Below, piece by piece: positions 43,180 through 51,189 of a stretch of 64,000 nucleotides of DNA. The first letter of the stretch is position 1, and each line of letters begins with the position of its first letter. Under the pieces are notes generated by a model that saw only the letters and a list, made by a program, of their open reading frames with translations, made no database searches and had not been told where the DNA came from. Made by a program: the position numbers and the translations under genes. The stretch comes from Sporomusaceae bacterium (lineage in GTDB: Bacteria; Bacillota; Negativicutes; UBA1444): positions 183,334 to 247,333 of the forward strand of contig JAHDPL010000011.1 of assembly GCA_018434355.1 (NCBI GenBank), given 5' to 3'.

Positions 43180-43653
43180 ATGTTGAAGGCGGAAGACTAT
43201 ATTGCCGGGCTTGGAATGCAGGCTCATGTCGAAGGCGGATATTGCCGGGAACTGTTTCAGAGTGGACAACGCAGCGGAGAACGACCGCTGGCGTCTTCGA
43301 TCTATTATCTGTTGAAAGCGGGTCAAGTATCGAAACTGCATCGACTGAAGTCGGACGAGTTGTGGCTGTACCATTGCGGGACGCCGCTACTGATCCACCA
43401 GATCGACGAGGTCGGCGTGCTGTCCACGACGCTGCTTGGTCTGGCAGTCGACAGGGGTGAATTGCCGCAAGTCTTGGTGACAGGCAACCGGATTTTTGGC
43501 GCGGAACTGGCCGAGCCGGAAGGGTTTTGCCTGGTCAGCTGCGTCGTGTCGCCGGGGTTTGACTATCGCGATTTTGAACTGTTTTCCGGCAGTGAGCTGG
43601 CGCGTTTGTATCCGCAACACACTGATCTGATCCAGCGTCTGAACGGGTCATAA
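43180..43653 (+). CDS. Cupin-5 (DUF985) family protein
   Basis: The 157-residue protein has the DUF985/Cupin_5 features: [13 protein letters not shown] near 16-28, [29 protein letters not shown] near 39-67 and a closing [12 protein letters not shown] near 124-135. It is a single cupin barrel with histidine ligands. Function unknown. CAGGAGCGGG supports the ATG. Confidence 0.85.
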   Translation: MLKAEDYIAGLGMQAHVEGGYCRELFQSGQRSGERPLASSIYYLLKAGQVSKLHRLKSDELWLYHCGTPLLIHQIDEVGVLSTTLLGLAVDRGELPQVLVTGNRIFGAELAEPEGFCLVSCVVSPGFDYRDFELFSGSELARLYPQHTDLIQRLNGS

Positions 43654-43688
43654 AACAAGCAATGATAATTCAAGGGGAGGGGGTACTG

Positions 43689-44123
43689 ATGCTAAAAGAA
43701 TTCAAAGAGTTTATCATGCGGGGCAACGTGGTTGATCTTGCGGTAGGGATCATCATCGGCGGCGCGTTTGGCAAAATCGTTTCTTCATTTGTCAGCGACA
43801 TTCTTATGCCGCCGCTGGGACTATTGCTCGGCAAAATAAACTTTTCCGACCTGTTCATCAATTTGTCAGGCACCGCCTATCCATCGGTGGCGGCGGCCAA
43901 GGCGGCGGGCGCGCCAACCATCAACTACGGTATTTTTATCAATACGGTGATTGACTTTGTCATCGTCGCATTTGCGATTTACCTGATGATCGTCCAAATC
44001 AACCGATTTAAGCAAAAACCGGTTGAAGCGCCGCCAAGCACCAAAGAGTGTGCGTATTGCCTGTCGAAGATTCCGTTGAAAGCGGTGCGTTGCCCGCACT
44101 GCACGTCTAACCTCGAATCGTAG
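43689..44123 (+). CDS. mscL: Large-conductance mechanosensitive channel
   Basis: The 144-residue protein opens [32 protein letters not shown] in two stretches, the MscL amphipathic helix and first membrane helix (about 14-40), with a second membrane helix near 80-102 and a C-terminal tail holding two CxxC-type pairs (ECAYC and CPHC near 122-140). MscL opens under membrane tension to release solutes on osmotic downshock. The extra cysteine pairs at the end suggest a small zinc ribbon-like tail, common in some Firmicutes MscL. ATG 43689 follows AAGGGGAGGGGG. Confidence 0.95.
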   Translation: MLKEFKEFIMRGNVVDLAVGIIIGGAFGKIVSSFVSDILMPPLGLLLGKINFSDLFINLSGTAYPSVAAAKAAGAPTINYGIFINTVIDFVIVAFAIYLMIVQINRFKQKPVEAPPSTKECAYCLSKIPLKAVRCPHCTSNLES

Positions 44124-44151
44124 ACTGCAATAGGGGCTTTGCGGCACGAAA

Positions 44152-44204
44152 AAAACCAGAATCGGCGAGAGGTTTGTTTTACCAATCATGCCGATTCTGG
44201 TTTT
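44152..44204. terminator. Bidirectional terminator after mscL
   Basis: A perfect 15-bp stem (AAAACCAGAATCGGC at 44152-44166 with its complement at 44190-44204) encloses a 23-base loop, with T residues on both strands. It separates mscL from the convergent OsmC gene. Confidence 0.85.
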
Positions 44205-44241
44205 GCATTTTTTTGGGGGCAATTGGCGATACGACGGAAGT

Positions 44242-44652
44242 TTAATCGGGATAGCAGTAGGAAACGGTTTTTTTAATATCGGGGTGAAGGCTATTGAACA
44301 CAGGGCATTCCTTGGCGGTCAGCTCAAGGATTTTCTTGTGTTTGGCGCTGTAGTTGTTGTGGGGGAACTTGAAGGTAGTGATTAATTCAACAATGCGGCG
44401 CGGTTCGGTGCCCATGACTTTGGTCGTTTCGACTTCGGTCCCGTCAATGTCGAACCCATGTGTTTTGGCCGCAATTCCCATAATGGTGAGTACGCAGGCG
44501 CCAAAGGCGGTAGCGAGAAGGTCGGTGGGCGAAAACGCTTCGCCGCGGCCCTGGTTGTCGGTAGGGGCATCGGTGATCAATTTGTTGCCGGATTGCAGAT
44601 GAACGGACTCAGTGCGTAAATCGCCAAGATATTTTGTCTGAACTGTTGCCAA
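44242..44652 (-). CDS. OsmC/Ohr family protein
   Basis: The 136-residue protein has the OsmC fold landmarks: SPTDLLATAFGACVLTIMG (about 43-61) with the first redox cysteine, and AKECPVFNSLHP (about 112-123) with the second. Members reduce organic hydroperoxides through this cysteine pair. AAGGAG lies ten bases before TTG 44652; an in-frame ATG at 44676 is an alternative but the ribosome site then falls inside the gene. Confidence 0.85.
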   Translation of the reverse strand: MATVQTKYLGDLRTESVHLQSGNKLITDAPTDNQGRGEAFSPTDLLATAFGACVLTIMGIAAKTHGFDIDGTEVETTKVMGTEPRRIVELITTFKFPHNNYSAKHKKILELTAKECPVFNSLHPDIKKTVSYCYPD

Positions 44653-44726
44653 AATCCTTACACTCCTTTTATTCATGATTAATATTTGTCTGATGAATAA
44701 TTCCACATGAAAAGGCGGCTTCCTGC

Positions 44727-44746
44727 TTGATGCAAAAAGGCATCAA
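44727..44746. promoter_or_regulatory. Candidate activator site 1 (GATGC-N6-GCATC)
   Basis: TTGATGC and GCATCAA form a perfect 7-bp dyad with a six-base spacer, centred 91 bases upstream of the second dyad and about 178 bases upstream of the -24 element. Confidence 0.55.
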
Positions 44747-44818
44747 CGATTTGACAGAGAAGCAGTGGCAAACAAGCCTGTAGTGCAGCAGCAAACAAAG
44801 AATGATCCATGTTGAAGC

Positions 44819-44836
44819 GATGCGCTGTCGCATCGA
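44819..44836. promoter_or_regulatory. Candidate activator site 2 (GATGC-N6-GCATC)
   Basis: CGATGCG and CGCATCG form a perfect 7-bp dyad with a four-base spacer, that is, the same GATGC-N6-GCATC core as site 1. Its centre lies about 87 bases upstream of the -24 element, a usual enhancer distance. Confidence 0.6.
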
Positions 44837-44912
44837 AAGTGCAGGGGAGCTGATATCGTGAAGGCCGGTGCGTTTTTGACGGATGCCTGAAATGATGGTG
44901 ATTTGTCGGTGT

Positions 44913-44928
44913 TGGCATGATAATTGCG
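44913..44928 (+). promoter_or_regulatory. Sigma-54 promoter of the OFA transporter
   Basis: TGGCATGATAATTGCG preceded by T matches the sigma-54 consensus, with GG at 44914-44915 and GC at 44926-44927 spaced exactly 12. A start near 44939 gives a 50-base leader. Confidence 0.88.
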
Positions 44929-44988
44929 AAAGAAAAAAAGAGATCGCGCAGAAATCAATCAGAAAACCATTTGAAAGGCGGAACATTG

Positions 44989-46200
44989 ATGGTGCAGATG
45001 AAAAGCAGATGGCTGATTCTATTGGCGATGTTCATGATCAACTTATGCGTGGGATCGGCCTATGCCTGGAGCGTCTTTCAGAAGCCGTTGATCAACCTGT
45101 TCCAATGGTCGACCAGCGAAACTTCGCTGGCCTTTTCCATTTCTTTGTTTGTGATACCGTTGGCAATGATCGTCGGCGGGCGGATCCAACCGCTGCGAGG
45201 ACCGAAATTCCTGCTGTTCAACGGAGGCATCGTGTTTGGTAGCGGAATCTTTGCGGCCGGCTTTAGCCAGTCGCTGCTCTCGCTGTATTTGACCTATGGC
45301 GTGATGAGCGGCTTCGGCATAGGCTTCATTTACGGCACCAGCATATCCAATGCGGTCAAATGGTTTCCCGATCAGCGCGGCCTGGCGGCCGGCCTGGTTG
45401 CGGCGGGTTTTGCACTGGGAGCGGTGATCAATGCGCCGATTGCCAACATGTTGGTGATCAAATATGGTGTGTTGATAACTTTTCAATACCTGGGGATCGC
45501 CTATCTGGTCATTACGGTCATTGCGGCACAATTCGTTTCCGGTCCGCCGGTCGGTTATGTGCCGGCGGGTTGGATACCGCCTGCTGCCGGCGCGGCTGGG
45601 GCGAAACTTGATAAAGATTGGCGTGATATGTTGCGGGATCCTTTGTTCTACGTCCTGTGGTTGATGTATACGATCGCCTGCGTATCCGGCCTGATGATTA
45701 TCGGGCATGCCTCGCCGATTGGCCAGGAAGTGATTCGCCTCGATGCCGTGACTGCTGCATTTGCCGTCAGCCTGATGGCGCTGGCGAATACCGGCGGCCG
45801 GGTGGCCTGGGGCGTGTCTTCCGACCGGATCGGTCAGTATCCGACCCTGATAGTTATGTTTATCCTGTCCGCAGTAATGATGACGATGCTGAATTACGTC
45901 CATTCGTTGGTTTCGTTCGTGTTGGTCATATCGGTTATTGCGGCCTGCTTCGGCGGATTTTTTGCGATTTTCCCCTCGATTACCGCCGATTTGTTCGGCG
46001 CTAAGAACCTCAGCATGAATTACGGCATCCTGTTCACTTCCTATGGCGTTGCCGCCTTTATCGGACCGCGTTTGGCGGCCCGGGTCAAGGAAATAAACCA
46101 GGGAGACTATTCTATCGCGTTTTTTACCGCAGCCATACTATGCGTGATTGCCGTCGGACTGACTTTCTATGCGCAACGCCAAGCCCGTCGGGTTCGCTGA
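44989..46200 (+). CDS. OFA-family MFS transporter (oxalate/formate antiporter type)
   Basis: The 403-residue, 12-helix protein has the OFA signatures: NLCVGSAYAWSVFQKPL near 18-34 and GFGIGFIYGTSISNAVKWFPDQRGLAAGL near 107-135, and a C-terminal FGAKNLSMNYGILFTSYGVAAFIGP segment near 335-360. Family members exchange oxalate, formate or other monocarboxylates. ATG 44989 follows GAAAGGCGG. The sigma-54 promoter upstream implies control by a dedicated activator that is not adjacent. Confidence 0.9.
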   Translation: MVQMKSRWLILLAMFMINLCVGSAYAWSVFQKPLINLFQWSTSETSLAFSISLFVIPLAMIVGGRIQPLRGPKFLLFNGGIVFGSGIFAAGFSQSLLSLYLTYGVMSGFGIGFIYGTSISNAVKWFPDQRGLAAGLVAAGFALGAVINAPIANMLVIKYGVLITFQYLGIAYLVITVIAAQFVSGPPVGYVPAGWIPPAAGAAGAKLDKDWRDMLRDPLFYVLWLMYTIACVSGLMIIGHASPIGQEVIRLDAVTAAFAVSLMALANTGGRVAWGVSSDRIGQYPTLIVMFILSAVMMTMLNYVHSLVSFVLVISVIAACFGGFFAIFPSITADLFGAKNLSMNYGILFTSYGVAAFIGPRLAARVKEINQGDYSIAFFTAAILCVIAVGLTFYAQRQARRVR

Positions 46201-46256
46201 AACGGTAGGCGGTTTGACTCAATCCGTCAGTTGCTGATATAATAATCGCAATTGAA

Positions 46257-46423
46257 TTTTCGTTTCGGGTTGAGGTGCCCCGGCATGCCGGGGAGAATAG
46301 GGAAGTCTGAGCATGCCGGGCATGCGTAGGCGCGGGCCCACCACTGTAACGGGGAGAACTTGCAAGGCCACTCGCGAGGGGAAGGCGCAAGCTGTCGAAG
46401 AACCGGGAGCCAGGAGACCTGCC
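46257..46423 (+). promoter_or_regulatory. Cobalamin riboswitch
   Basis: The region contains the B12 box AGCCAGGAGACCTGCC at 46408-46423, the upstream GAGGTGCCC...GGGGAGAATAGGGAA core at about 46271-46305, and the GCCACT...GGGGAAGGC element near 46369-46386. Together these define an adenosylcobalamin riboswitch. It precedes the arsA-arsB pair and should lower their expression when cobamide is plentiful. Confidence 0.95.
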
Positions 46424-46439
46424 GCAACCAAGAATGGAA

Positions 46440-46466
46440 CCTTCGTGGATAAAGAAGGCTTTTTTT
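46440..46466 (+). terminator. Expression-platform terminator of the cobalamin riboswitch
   Basis: CCTTC pairs with GAAGG over a nine-base loop and is followed by C and seven T, 16 bases after the B12 box. The stem is short, which suits a switchable terminator. Confidence 0.65.
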
Positions 46467-46537
46467 GAGACCTTGCGCTCAAACGGAGTCTTTTTCTTTT
46501 TTGTCGATGAGAGAGATGAAGAATACAGGAGGGTACG

Positions 46538-47578
46538 ATGAAACTGCTGGAAAAAACGTTGGCCCGGATTGGCGAACTGGACCGCCAGGCCATGAATCAA
46601 ACGGAAAAAGAATTGGTCGGCTTTTTGCCGCCGCGCCGAAGTCTGGGGCATCTCGGCGCGATGGTTTGCCAATATGCGGGAATCATCGGCAACGCCAGAC
46701 CGCCGGTTCCGGTTCCTTGCATGGTAGTGACCTGCGCCGACCACGGTGTTGCCCGCAACGGTGTCAGCGCTTACCCGGTCGATACCACGCTGCAAATGAC
46801 TCGCAATTATGTGGAGGCCAAAGGCGCCAGCGCCAATGCATTCGCAAATTATTGCGGCGCGGAGATTGTGGTGGCGGATGTCGGCGTTGCCGGCGATTTG
46901 TCGGATGTTTCCGGCTTGTGGCATCGCAAGATTGCCTGGGGAACCAATGATTTTACCTTAGGCCCGGCGATGAGCCGCGAGCAGGCTGTTCAGGCATTGG
47001 AAGTCGGCATTGAGATCGTTGAGGATCGGGTGCGGCAGGGCGTGAATTGTTTCAGCCTGGGGGAAATGGGGATCGGCAATACCACGGCCAGCGCATTGAT
47101 TGTCGCCACCTTCACCGGTCTGTCGCCGGAGGTGGTGACTGGTCGCGGTACCGGGATTTCTGATGCGAAACTTAAGCGCAAGATCGAACTGGTTCGGCAA
47201 GCACTCGACTGCAACCGGCCTTGTGCGGCGGACGGCATTGATGTGCTGGCAAAAGTAGGAGGTTTTGAAATCGGCGCTTTGGCAGGCGTCGCCTTGGCTG
47301 CTGCAGCCAATCGCTGCGCCGTAGTTATCGACGGGCTCAACACTACCGCCGCGGCAATGATCGCCGATTCACTCGCGCCGCGTTGCCGGCAGTTCTTGTT
47401 TTCCTCCCATCTGTCGGGCGAGCCGGCGCATATCCACGCGCTGGGCTATCTGGACCTGGAACCGTGTGTGGACATGGGAGTTCGGTTGGGTGAGGCCATC
47501 GGCGCTTCGGTAGTGGTGGAAATGCTGAAAATGTCGGTAAAAATGCTTTCGACAATCGGAGGAGCGCGTCATGATTGA
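46538..47578 (+). CDS. arsA: CobT-family phosphoribosyltransferase, ArsA-like subunit
   Basis: The 346-residue protein is a CobT homologue (nicotinate-nucleotide:lower-ligand phosphoribosyltransferase). The nucleotide-side motifs are present: VTCADHGVARNGVSAYP near 66-82, SLGEMGIGNTTASA near 170-183 and GVRLGEAIGAS near 313-323 with the catalytic glutamate, but the N-terminal KPPGSLG-type loop is degenerate (PPRRSLGHLG). A second, complementary paralogue follows with an eight-base overlap. This tandem matches ArsA/ArsB of Sporomusa ovata, which activates phenol and p-cresol for phenolyl cobamides. The gene name is by that analogy; plain cobT is the cautious label. Confidence 0.85.
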   Translation: MKLLEKTLARIGELDRQAMNQTEKELVGFLPPRRSLGHLGAMVCQYAGIIGNARPPVPVPCMVVTCADHGVARNGVSAYPVDTTLQMTRNYVEAKGASANAFANYCGAEIVVADVGVAGDLSDVSGLWHRKIAWGTNDFTLGPAMSREQAVQALEVGIEIVEDRVRQGVNCFSLGEMGIGNTTASALIVATFTGLSPEVVTGRGTGISDAKLKRKIELVRQALDCNRPCAADGIDVLAKVGGFEIGALAGVALAAAANRCAVVIDGLNTTAAAMIADSLAPRCRQFLFSSHLSGEPAHIHALGYLDLEPCVDMGVRLGEAIGASVVVEMLKMSVKMLSTIGGARHD

Positions 47579-48416
47579 ACAGGTGATTGCACAAATCAAA
47601 CCGCTGGACCTGACCGCCATGACAAAATGCCAATTGCGACTGGATAACCTGACAAAGCCGCTGGGCAGTTTGCACGCGTTCGAACACCTGGCCTGTAAAA
47701 TGGCTGGGATCACCGGAAGAGCGAGGCCGCAGCGGACGACGCCGGTTCTTGTGCTGATGAACGGCAGCCGGCGGACCCGCGGGCTGACCGACGTATTTGC
47801 CGGCGAAGTCGGTGCTCGCTTGGTTAACTTTGATGTTGCGGAAGCTGGCCGGGCAACATTGCAGCAGATTGACCAAGCGTTGGAACAGGGGATAAAAATA
47901 GCCTGCGCAGCCACAGCCGGTGGAACGCAGGTGATTGGCGCAGGAGTGACCGGAGACCCAGACCTGGTGTTGCTCGGACGGATTATCGAACAAGTGCGTT
48001 CCGGCGCTTCTGGCCGGACCATCCTGAATGAGGCCGGCAGTTTCGAGCTGGCGGGGCTGGTCGGCGTGATGCTAGGCGCAGCTGCCTCGGGAGCCGCCAT
48101 CGTGTTGGATGGGGCGACCACCAGTGCGGCGGCGCTGCTTGCCTGCCAGATGGCGCCGCTGGTGCGGGAACGCTTGGTTGGATCGCATTTTTCTGCCGAA
48201 CCGCTGCAGGCCGAAATCCTTGAGTTGACCGATTTGCCCGCATATCTGTACTTGGGAATGAATGTCGGTGAAGGGGTCGGCGCGGTGCTGGGCATCTCGT
48301 TGATCCATGCTGCGCTGCACGTGCTGAACGATATGAAGACCTTTGGCGAAGCGGCGGTCAGCGTGGCCGAGGACGGACCGGGCGCGCTGGTCCAGGACCC
48401 GAGCGTAAAGGATTAA
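47571..48416 (+). CDS. arsB: CobT-family phosphoribosyltransferase, ArsB-like subunit
   Basis: This 281-residue protein is a shorter CobT paralogue. It keeps the N-terminal LTKPLGSLHAFEHLA (about 23-37), VLDGATTSAAALLACQMAP near 178-196, SHFSAEPL near 204-211 and NVGEGVGAVLG near 224-240, but the ADHG motif is replaced (VLMNGSRRTRG) and the GELGMANTT phosphate loop is lost (CAATAGGTQVIG). What it lacks, the upstream ArsA-like protein has, as expected of an obligate heterodimer. The start codon overlaps the end of arsA and has its own GGAGG, so synthesis is coupled. Confidence 0.85.
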   Translation: MIEQVIAQIKPLDLTAMTKCQLRLDNLTKPLGSLHAFEHLACKMAGITGRARPQRTTPVLVLMNGSRRTRGLTDVFAGEVGARLVNFDVAEAGRATLQQIDQALEQGIKIACAATAGGTQVIGAGVTGDPDLVLLGRIIEQVRSGASGRTILNEAGSFELAGLVGVMLGAAASGAAIVLDGATTSAAALLACQMAPLVRERLVGSHFSAEPLQAEILELTDLPAYLYLGMNVGEGVGAVLGISLIHAALHVLNDMKTFGEAAVSVAEDGPGALVQDPSVKD

Positions 48417-48910
48417 CTGAGTATTTTCTGGCAGACGATGACATCGAGCCAGTGGCCGAACTTTCGCCCGACTTCACGGTAGTGGGCGCATTGGTTGAAG
48501 CCGTGGTTCAGGAACAGTTGGAGACTGTTGGCGTTTTGGCTGCAAATCGTCGCCAACAGGACATGAAAATGGTGTTTGCGCGCGTGGGCCTCAATATGTG
48601 CGAGAGCCAGCCTGCCAAATCCTTTGCCTTCAAACCCCGGCTGCAGATAGACGCTGATCTCTCCGGTCGCCGCGTAGGCGTCGCGGTTTTTGTGCGGACC
48701 GACATAGGCATAACCGGCGCATCGTTCATCGACCAGCAATACATAGGTTTGATGGCATGGCTTAGCAAAAAAGACCAGTTCCCGCATTTCCTCCAAGGTC
48801 AGGGCCTGGGCGTGAAACGTCGCGGTCGAGTGTAATACATAGTGATTGTAAATCCGGAGGACATCGGCCAGATGCTCCTCCCTGATTTTTTTCAAGCGGT
48901 GGTCGGGCAT
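48413..48910 (-). CDS. GNAT-family N-acetyltransferase (phosphinothricin acetyltransferase-like)
   Basis: The 165-residue protein begins IREEHLADVLRIYNHYVLHSTATF-like and has GYAYVGPHKNRDAY near 66-79, the acetyl-CoA loop LQPGFEGKGFGRLALAHIE near 88-106 and NANSLQLFLNHGF near 124-136, the layout of the Pat/Bar-type acetyltransferases. The substrate may be an amino acid analogue. GAAGG precedes the ATG. The stop overlaps the last four bases of the convergent arsB. Confidence 0.85.
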   Translation of the reverse strand: MPDHRLKKIREEHLADVLRIYNHYVLHSTATFHAQALTLEEMRELVFFAKPCHQTYVLLVDERCAGYAYVGPHKNRDAYAATGEISVYLQPGFEGKGFGRLALAHIEAHARKHHFHVLLATICSQNANSLQLFLNHGFNQCAHYREVGRKFGHWLDVIVCQKILS

Positions 48911-49089
48911 GTAAAAACCTTCTTTCGAATAACCAATTTATTAGAGGAAGAATACGCCAAAATGACGAATTGCTGACATACAAAAGATATGCGGTTCATT
49001 TCTCCGGTTGTGCAAACAAATCCTGCTTAAAGATTCATCCAGGCCGCTGCCTTAACCCTTGATATCGTTGTCTGCGGGGAGGTGTGGTT

Positions 49090-51165
49090 GTGATTCGCTT
49101 GTTTTGTTGGGGCCGATCGCGCTGGGATAGCCTGAATTTACGCCGGAAACTGAGCATTGCTTTTGTGCTGATGACGCTGACGCCATTGGTGTTGTCATCC
49201 GTTTTTACCGAGTGGGAAACAACAAAACTGATGCGGCGGTTCGTTTTTGAGCGTAACCGTAGCTTGGCATTAAATATCGCGCATGATGTGGACCAACTAT
49301 TTGCGGAAAAAATCCGCATGATGAGGGTCGTGATTGCTGATCCGGCGTTTCGCTCAATGCAAGTAGACTATCAAACGAAAGTGCTGCAGGAGATGGTCAC
49401 CAGCTATGACGGCATCCATATTGCGGTTGTCATTGATTCGTCAGGCAGGCAGGTAGCGCGTTCCGATGGATTGCCGGTGGCGCCGGCAATTGATTATTCT
49501 GACCGGGCTTATTTTTCGCAAGTCATGCAAAACAAGACGACTGCCGTGTCGGATGTGTTGGTGTCAAAGAGCGCCGGCTGGTCTGGCGTAGTGATTGCTG
49601 AGCCGATACTCGGCGAGGATCGGTCTGTCTGTGGGCTGTTGGTCGTGAATATCGGCTTGAGCAGTATTATCCGGATGATTGACGCTGCGCTGGTGGATCA
49701 GCAGAGTTATATCTATGTAGTGAACAAAGCCGGTCAGGTGATTATTCATACCGACCCTCTGCAGACGAAACCGGAGGCGCTGGTCTGCGATGGTCCGGCT
49801 GAAAAGGCGCTGGCAGGCGAAACCGGTTGGCTTGAGTACCGATGCGACGGCCAAAGCATTCTGGCCGGCTACAGCTATCTGCCGACCGCCGGTTGGGGAC
49901 TGGTTACGGAGCACGGACTGGCGGCGGCGATGACCGAAGTCCATGACGTGCAGAACGCCAATGTGTTTATCACTGTTTTGGCGGTATTGCTGGCGGTTCT
50001 GACCAGTCTGTCGATTGCCCAGACGCTTGCCGGACGAATCGGCGAGATTTCACAGGCCTCCTTGCAGGTAGCGGCCGGTGACTTTAACACTCGCCTGGCT
50101 GTTACGCGCACCGATGAAATCGGTGAACTGGCCGTGAATTTTAACCAGATGACTGAACAACTCGCCCAACGCACAGCCGATCTCTGCGCCAGTGAAACCA
50201 AGTTCCGGTCGCTGGTGGAAAATATCAATGTCGGGGTTTATCAGGCCAGCCTGGAAGACGACGGTCGGTTTATTCAGGTGAATCCGGCGATGGTGCAGAT
50301 GTTTGGTTATCCGGCAATGGTGTTGCTGCTCAAGGTTCCTGTGCATGAAATTTATTATGATGAGACGGATCGCCGCTATTTTTTGGACCAGTTGCATCAA
50401 TACGGATTTGTCCGGCACCATGAATGCCGCTTGTGCCGTTATGGCGGTGAACCGTTCTGGTGTTCGCGTTCGGCCGTGCTGCGTACGGATAAGGCTGGCG
50501 GAGCATCATGGATGGAAGGAATTATCGAAGATATCAGTGAGCGCAAGCTGGCGGAGGAGTTGCTGCACAAGACGAAGCAGGACCTGGAGCTGCAGGTGGC
50601 CGAAAGAACGCGCGAGTTGACCGCATTGAATGAAGAACTGCACCAATTGTCGTTGTCTGATGGGTTGACTGGATTGGGAAACCGGCGAAGCCTGGATGAG
50701 TTGCTGGAGCGGGAATGGAAGCGGGCGCAGCGCGAACAGTCTGTAATGGCGATGCTAATGATCGATCTGGATTTTTTTAAGTTGTTCAATGACACGTACG
50801 GTCATCTGGCTGGCGACGAGTGCCTCAAGACCGTTGCCGCCGCAATCCGGCGGATGATTCAGCGACAGACCGATTTTGCCGGTCGCTATGGTGGCGAGGA
50901 ATTCAGCGTTGTATTGCCGGCAACCGACATCGCCGGCGCTCATCAGGTCGGCGAACGGATTCGCAGAGAGGTGGAAGCGTTGGCAATTCCCCATCAGTGT
51001 TCGTTGTTGGGTGGAGTGGTCACAGTCAGCATCGGTGTTGCCGCGAAAATCCCGGCGCGCGATGAACCGGTGCAGGCGTTGGTGGAAGCAGCGGATCAGG
51101 CGCTTTATCAGGCGAAAGCCGCAGGTCGCAACCGGGTGGTTTTGTTCAGCGGGTCTGAAGGGTAA
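49090..51165 (+). CDS. Membrane diguanylate cyclase with CACHE, HAMP and PAS domains
   Basis: The 691-residue protein has a membrane helix (about 20-38), a double-CACHE-like extracytoplasmic sensor (about 40-285; YDGIHIAVVIDSSGRQVARSD near 99-119), a second helix (about 292-312), HAMP (about 312-365), PAS (about 375-495, ending IIEDISERKLAEE), a coiled coil and GGDEF (about 520-688). The active site reads RYGGEEFSVVLP near 598-609 with the RxxD inhibitory site RQTD five residues before. GTG 49090 lies seven bases after GGGGAGG; GTG 49084 is too close to it. Confidence 0.92.
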   Translation: MIRLFCWGRSRWDSLNLRRKLSIAFVLMTLTPLVLSSVFTEWETTKLMRRFVFERNRSLALNIAHDVDQLFAEKIRMMRVVIADPAFRSMQVDYQTKVLQEMVTSYDGIHIAVVIDSSGRQVARSDGLPVAPAIDYSDRAYFSQVMQNKTTAVSDVLVSKSAGWSGVVIAEPILGEDRSVCGLLVVNIGLSSIIRMIDAALVDQQSYIYVVNKAGQVIIHTDPLQTKPEALVCDGPAEKALAGETGWLEYRCDGQSILAGYSYLPTAGWGLVTEHGLAAAMTEVHDVQNANVFITVLAVLLAVLTSLSIAQTLAGRIGEISQASLQVAAGDFNTRLAVTRTDEIGELAVNFNQMTEQLAQRTADLCASETKFRSLVENINVGVYQASLEDDGRFIQVNPAMVQMFGYPAMVLLLKVPVHEIYYDETDRRYFLDQLHQYGFVRHHECRLCRYGGEPFWCSRSAVLRTDKAGGASWMEGIIEDISERKLAEELLHKTKQDLELQVAERTRELTALNEELHQLSLSDGLTGLGNRRSLDELLEREWKRAQREQSVMAMLMIDLDFFKLFNDTYGHLAGDECLKTVAAAIRRMIQRQTDFAGRYGGEEFSVVLPATDIAGAHQVGERIRREVEALAIPHQCSLLGGVVTVSIGVAAKIPARDEPVQALVEAADQALYQAKAAGRNRVVLFSGSEG

Positions 51166-51189
51166 TATTGCAAGTAAAGGGGAATAGGA

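Larger units (their letters stand above)
44653..44988 (+). promoter_or_regulatory. Regulatory region of the OFA transporter (336 bases without a gene)
   Basis: This AT-rich gap contains a sigma-54 promoter at 44913 and two dyads of the form GATGC-N6-GCATC at 44727 and 44819, plus a half site GATGC near 44882. No activator gene lies next to it; the two in this window are more than 15 kb away. Confidence 0.75.
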
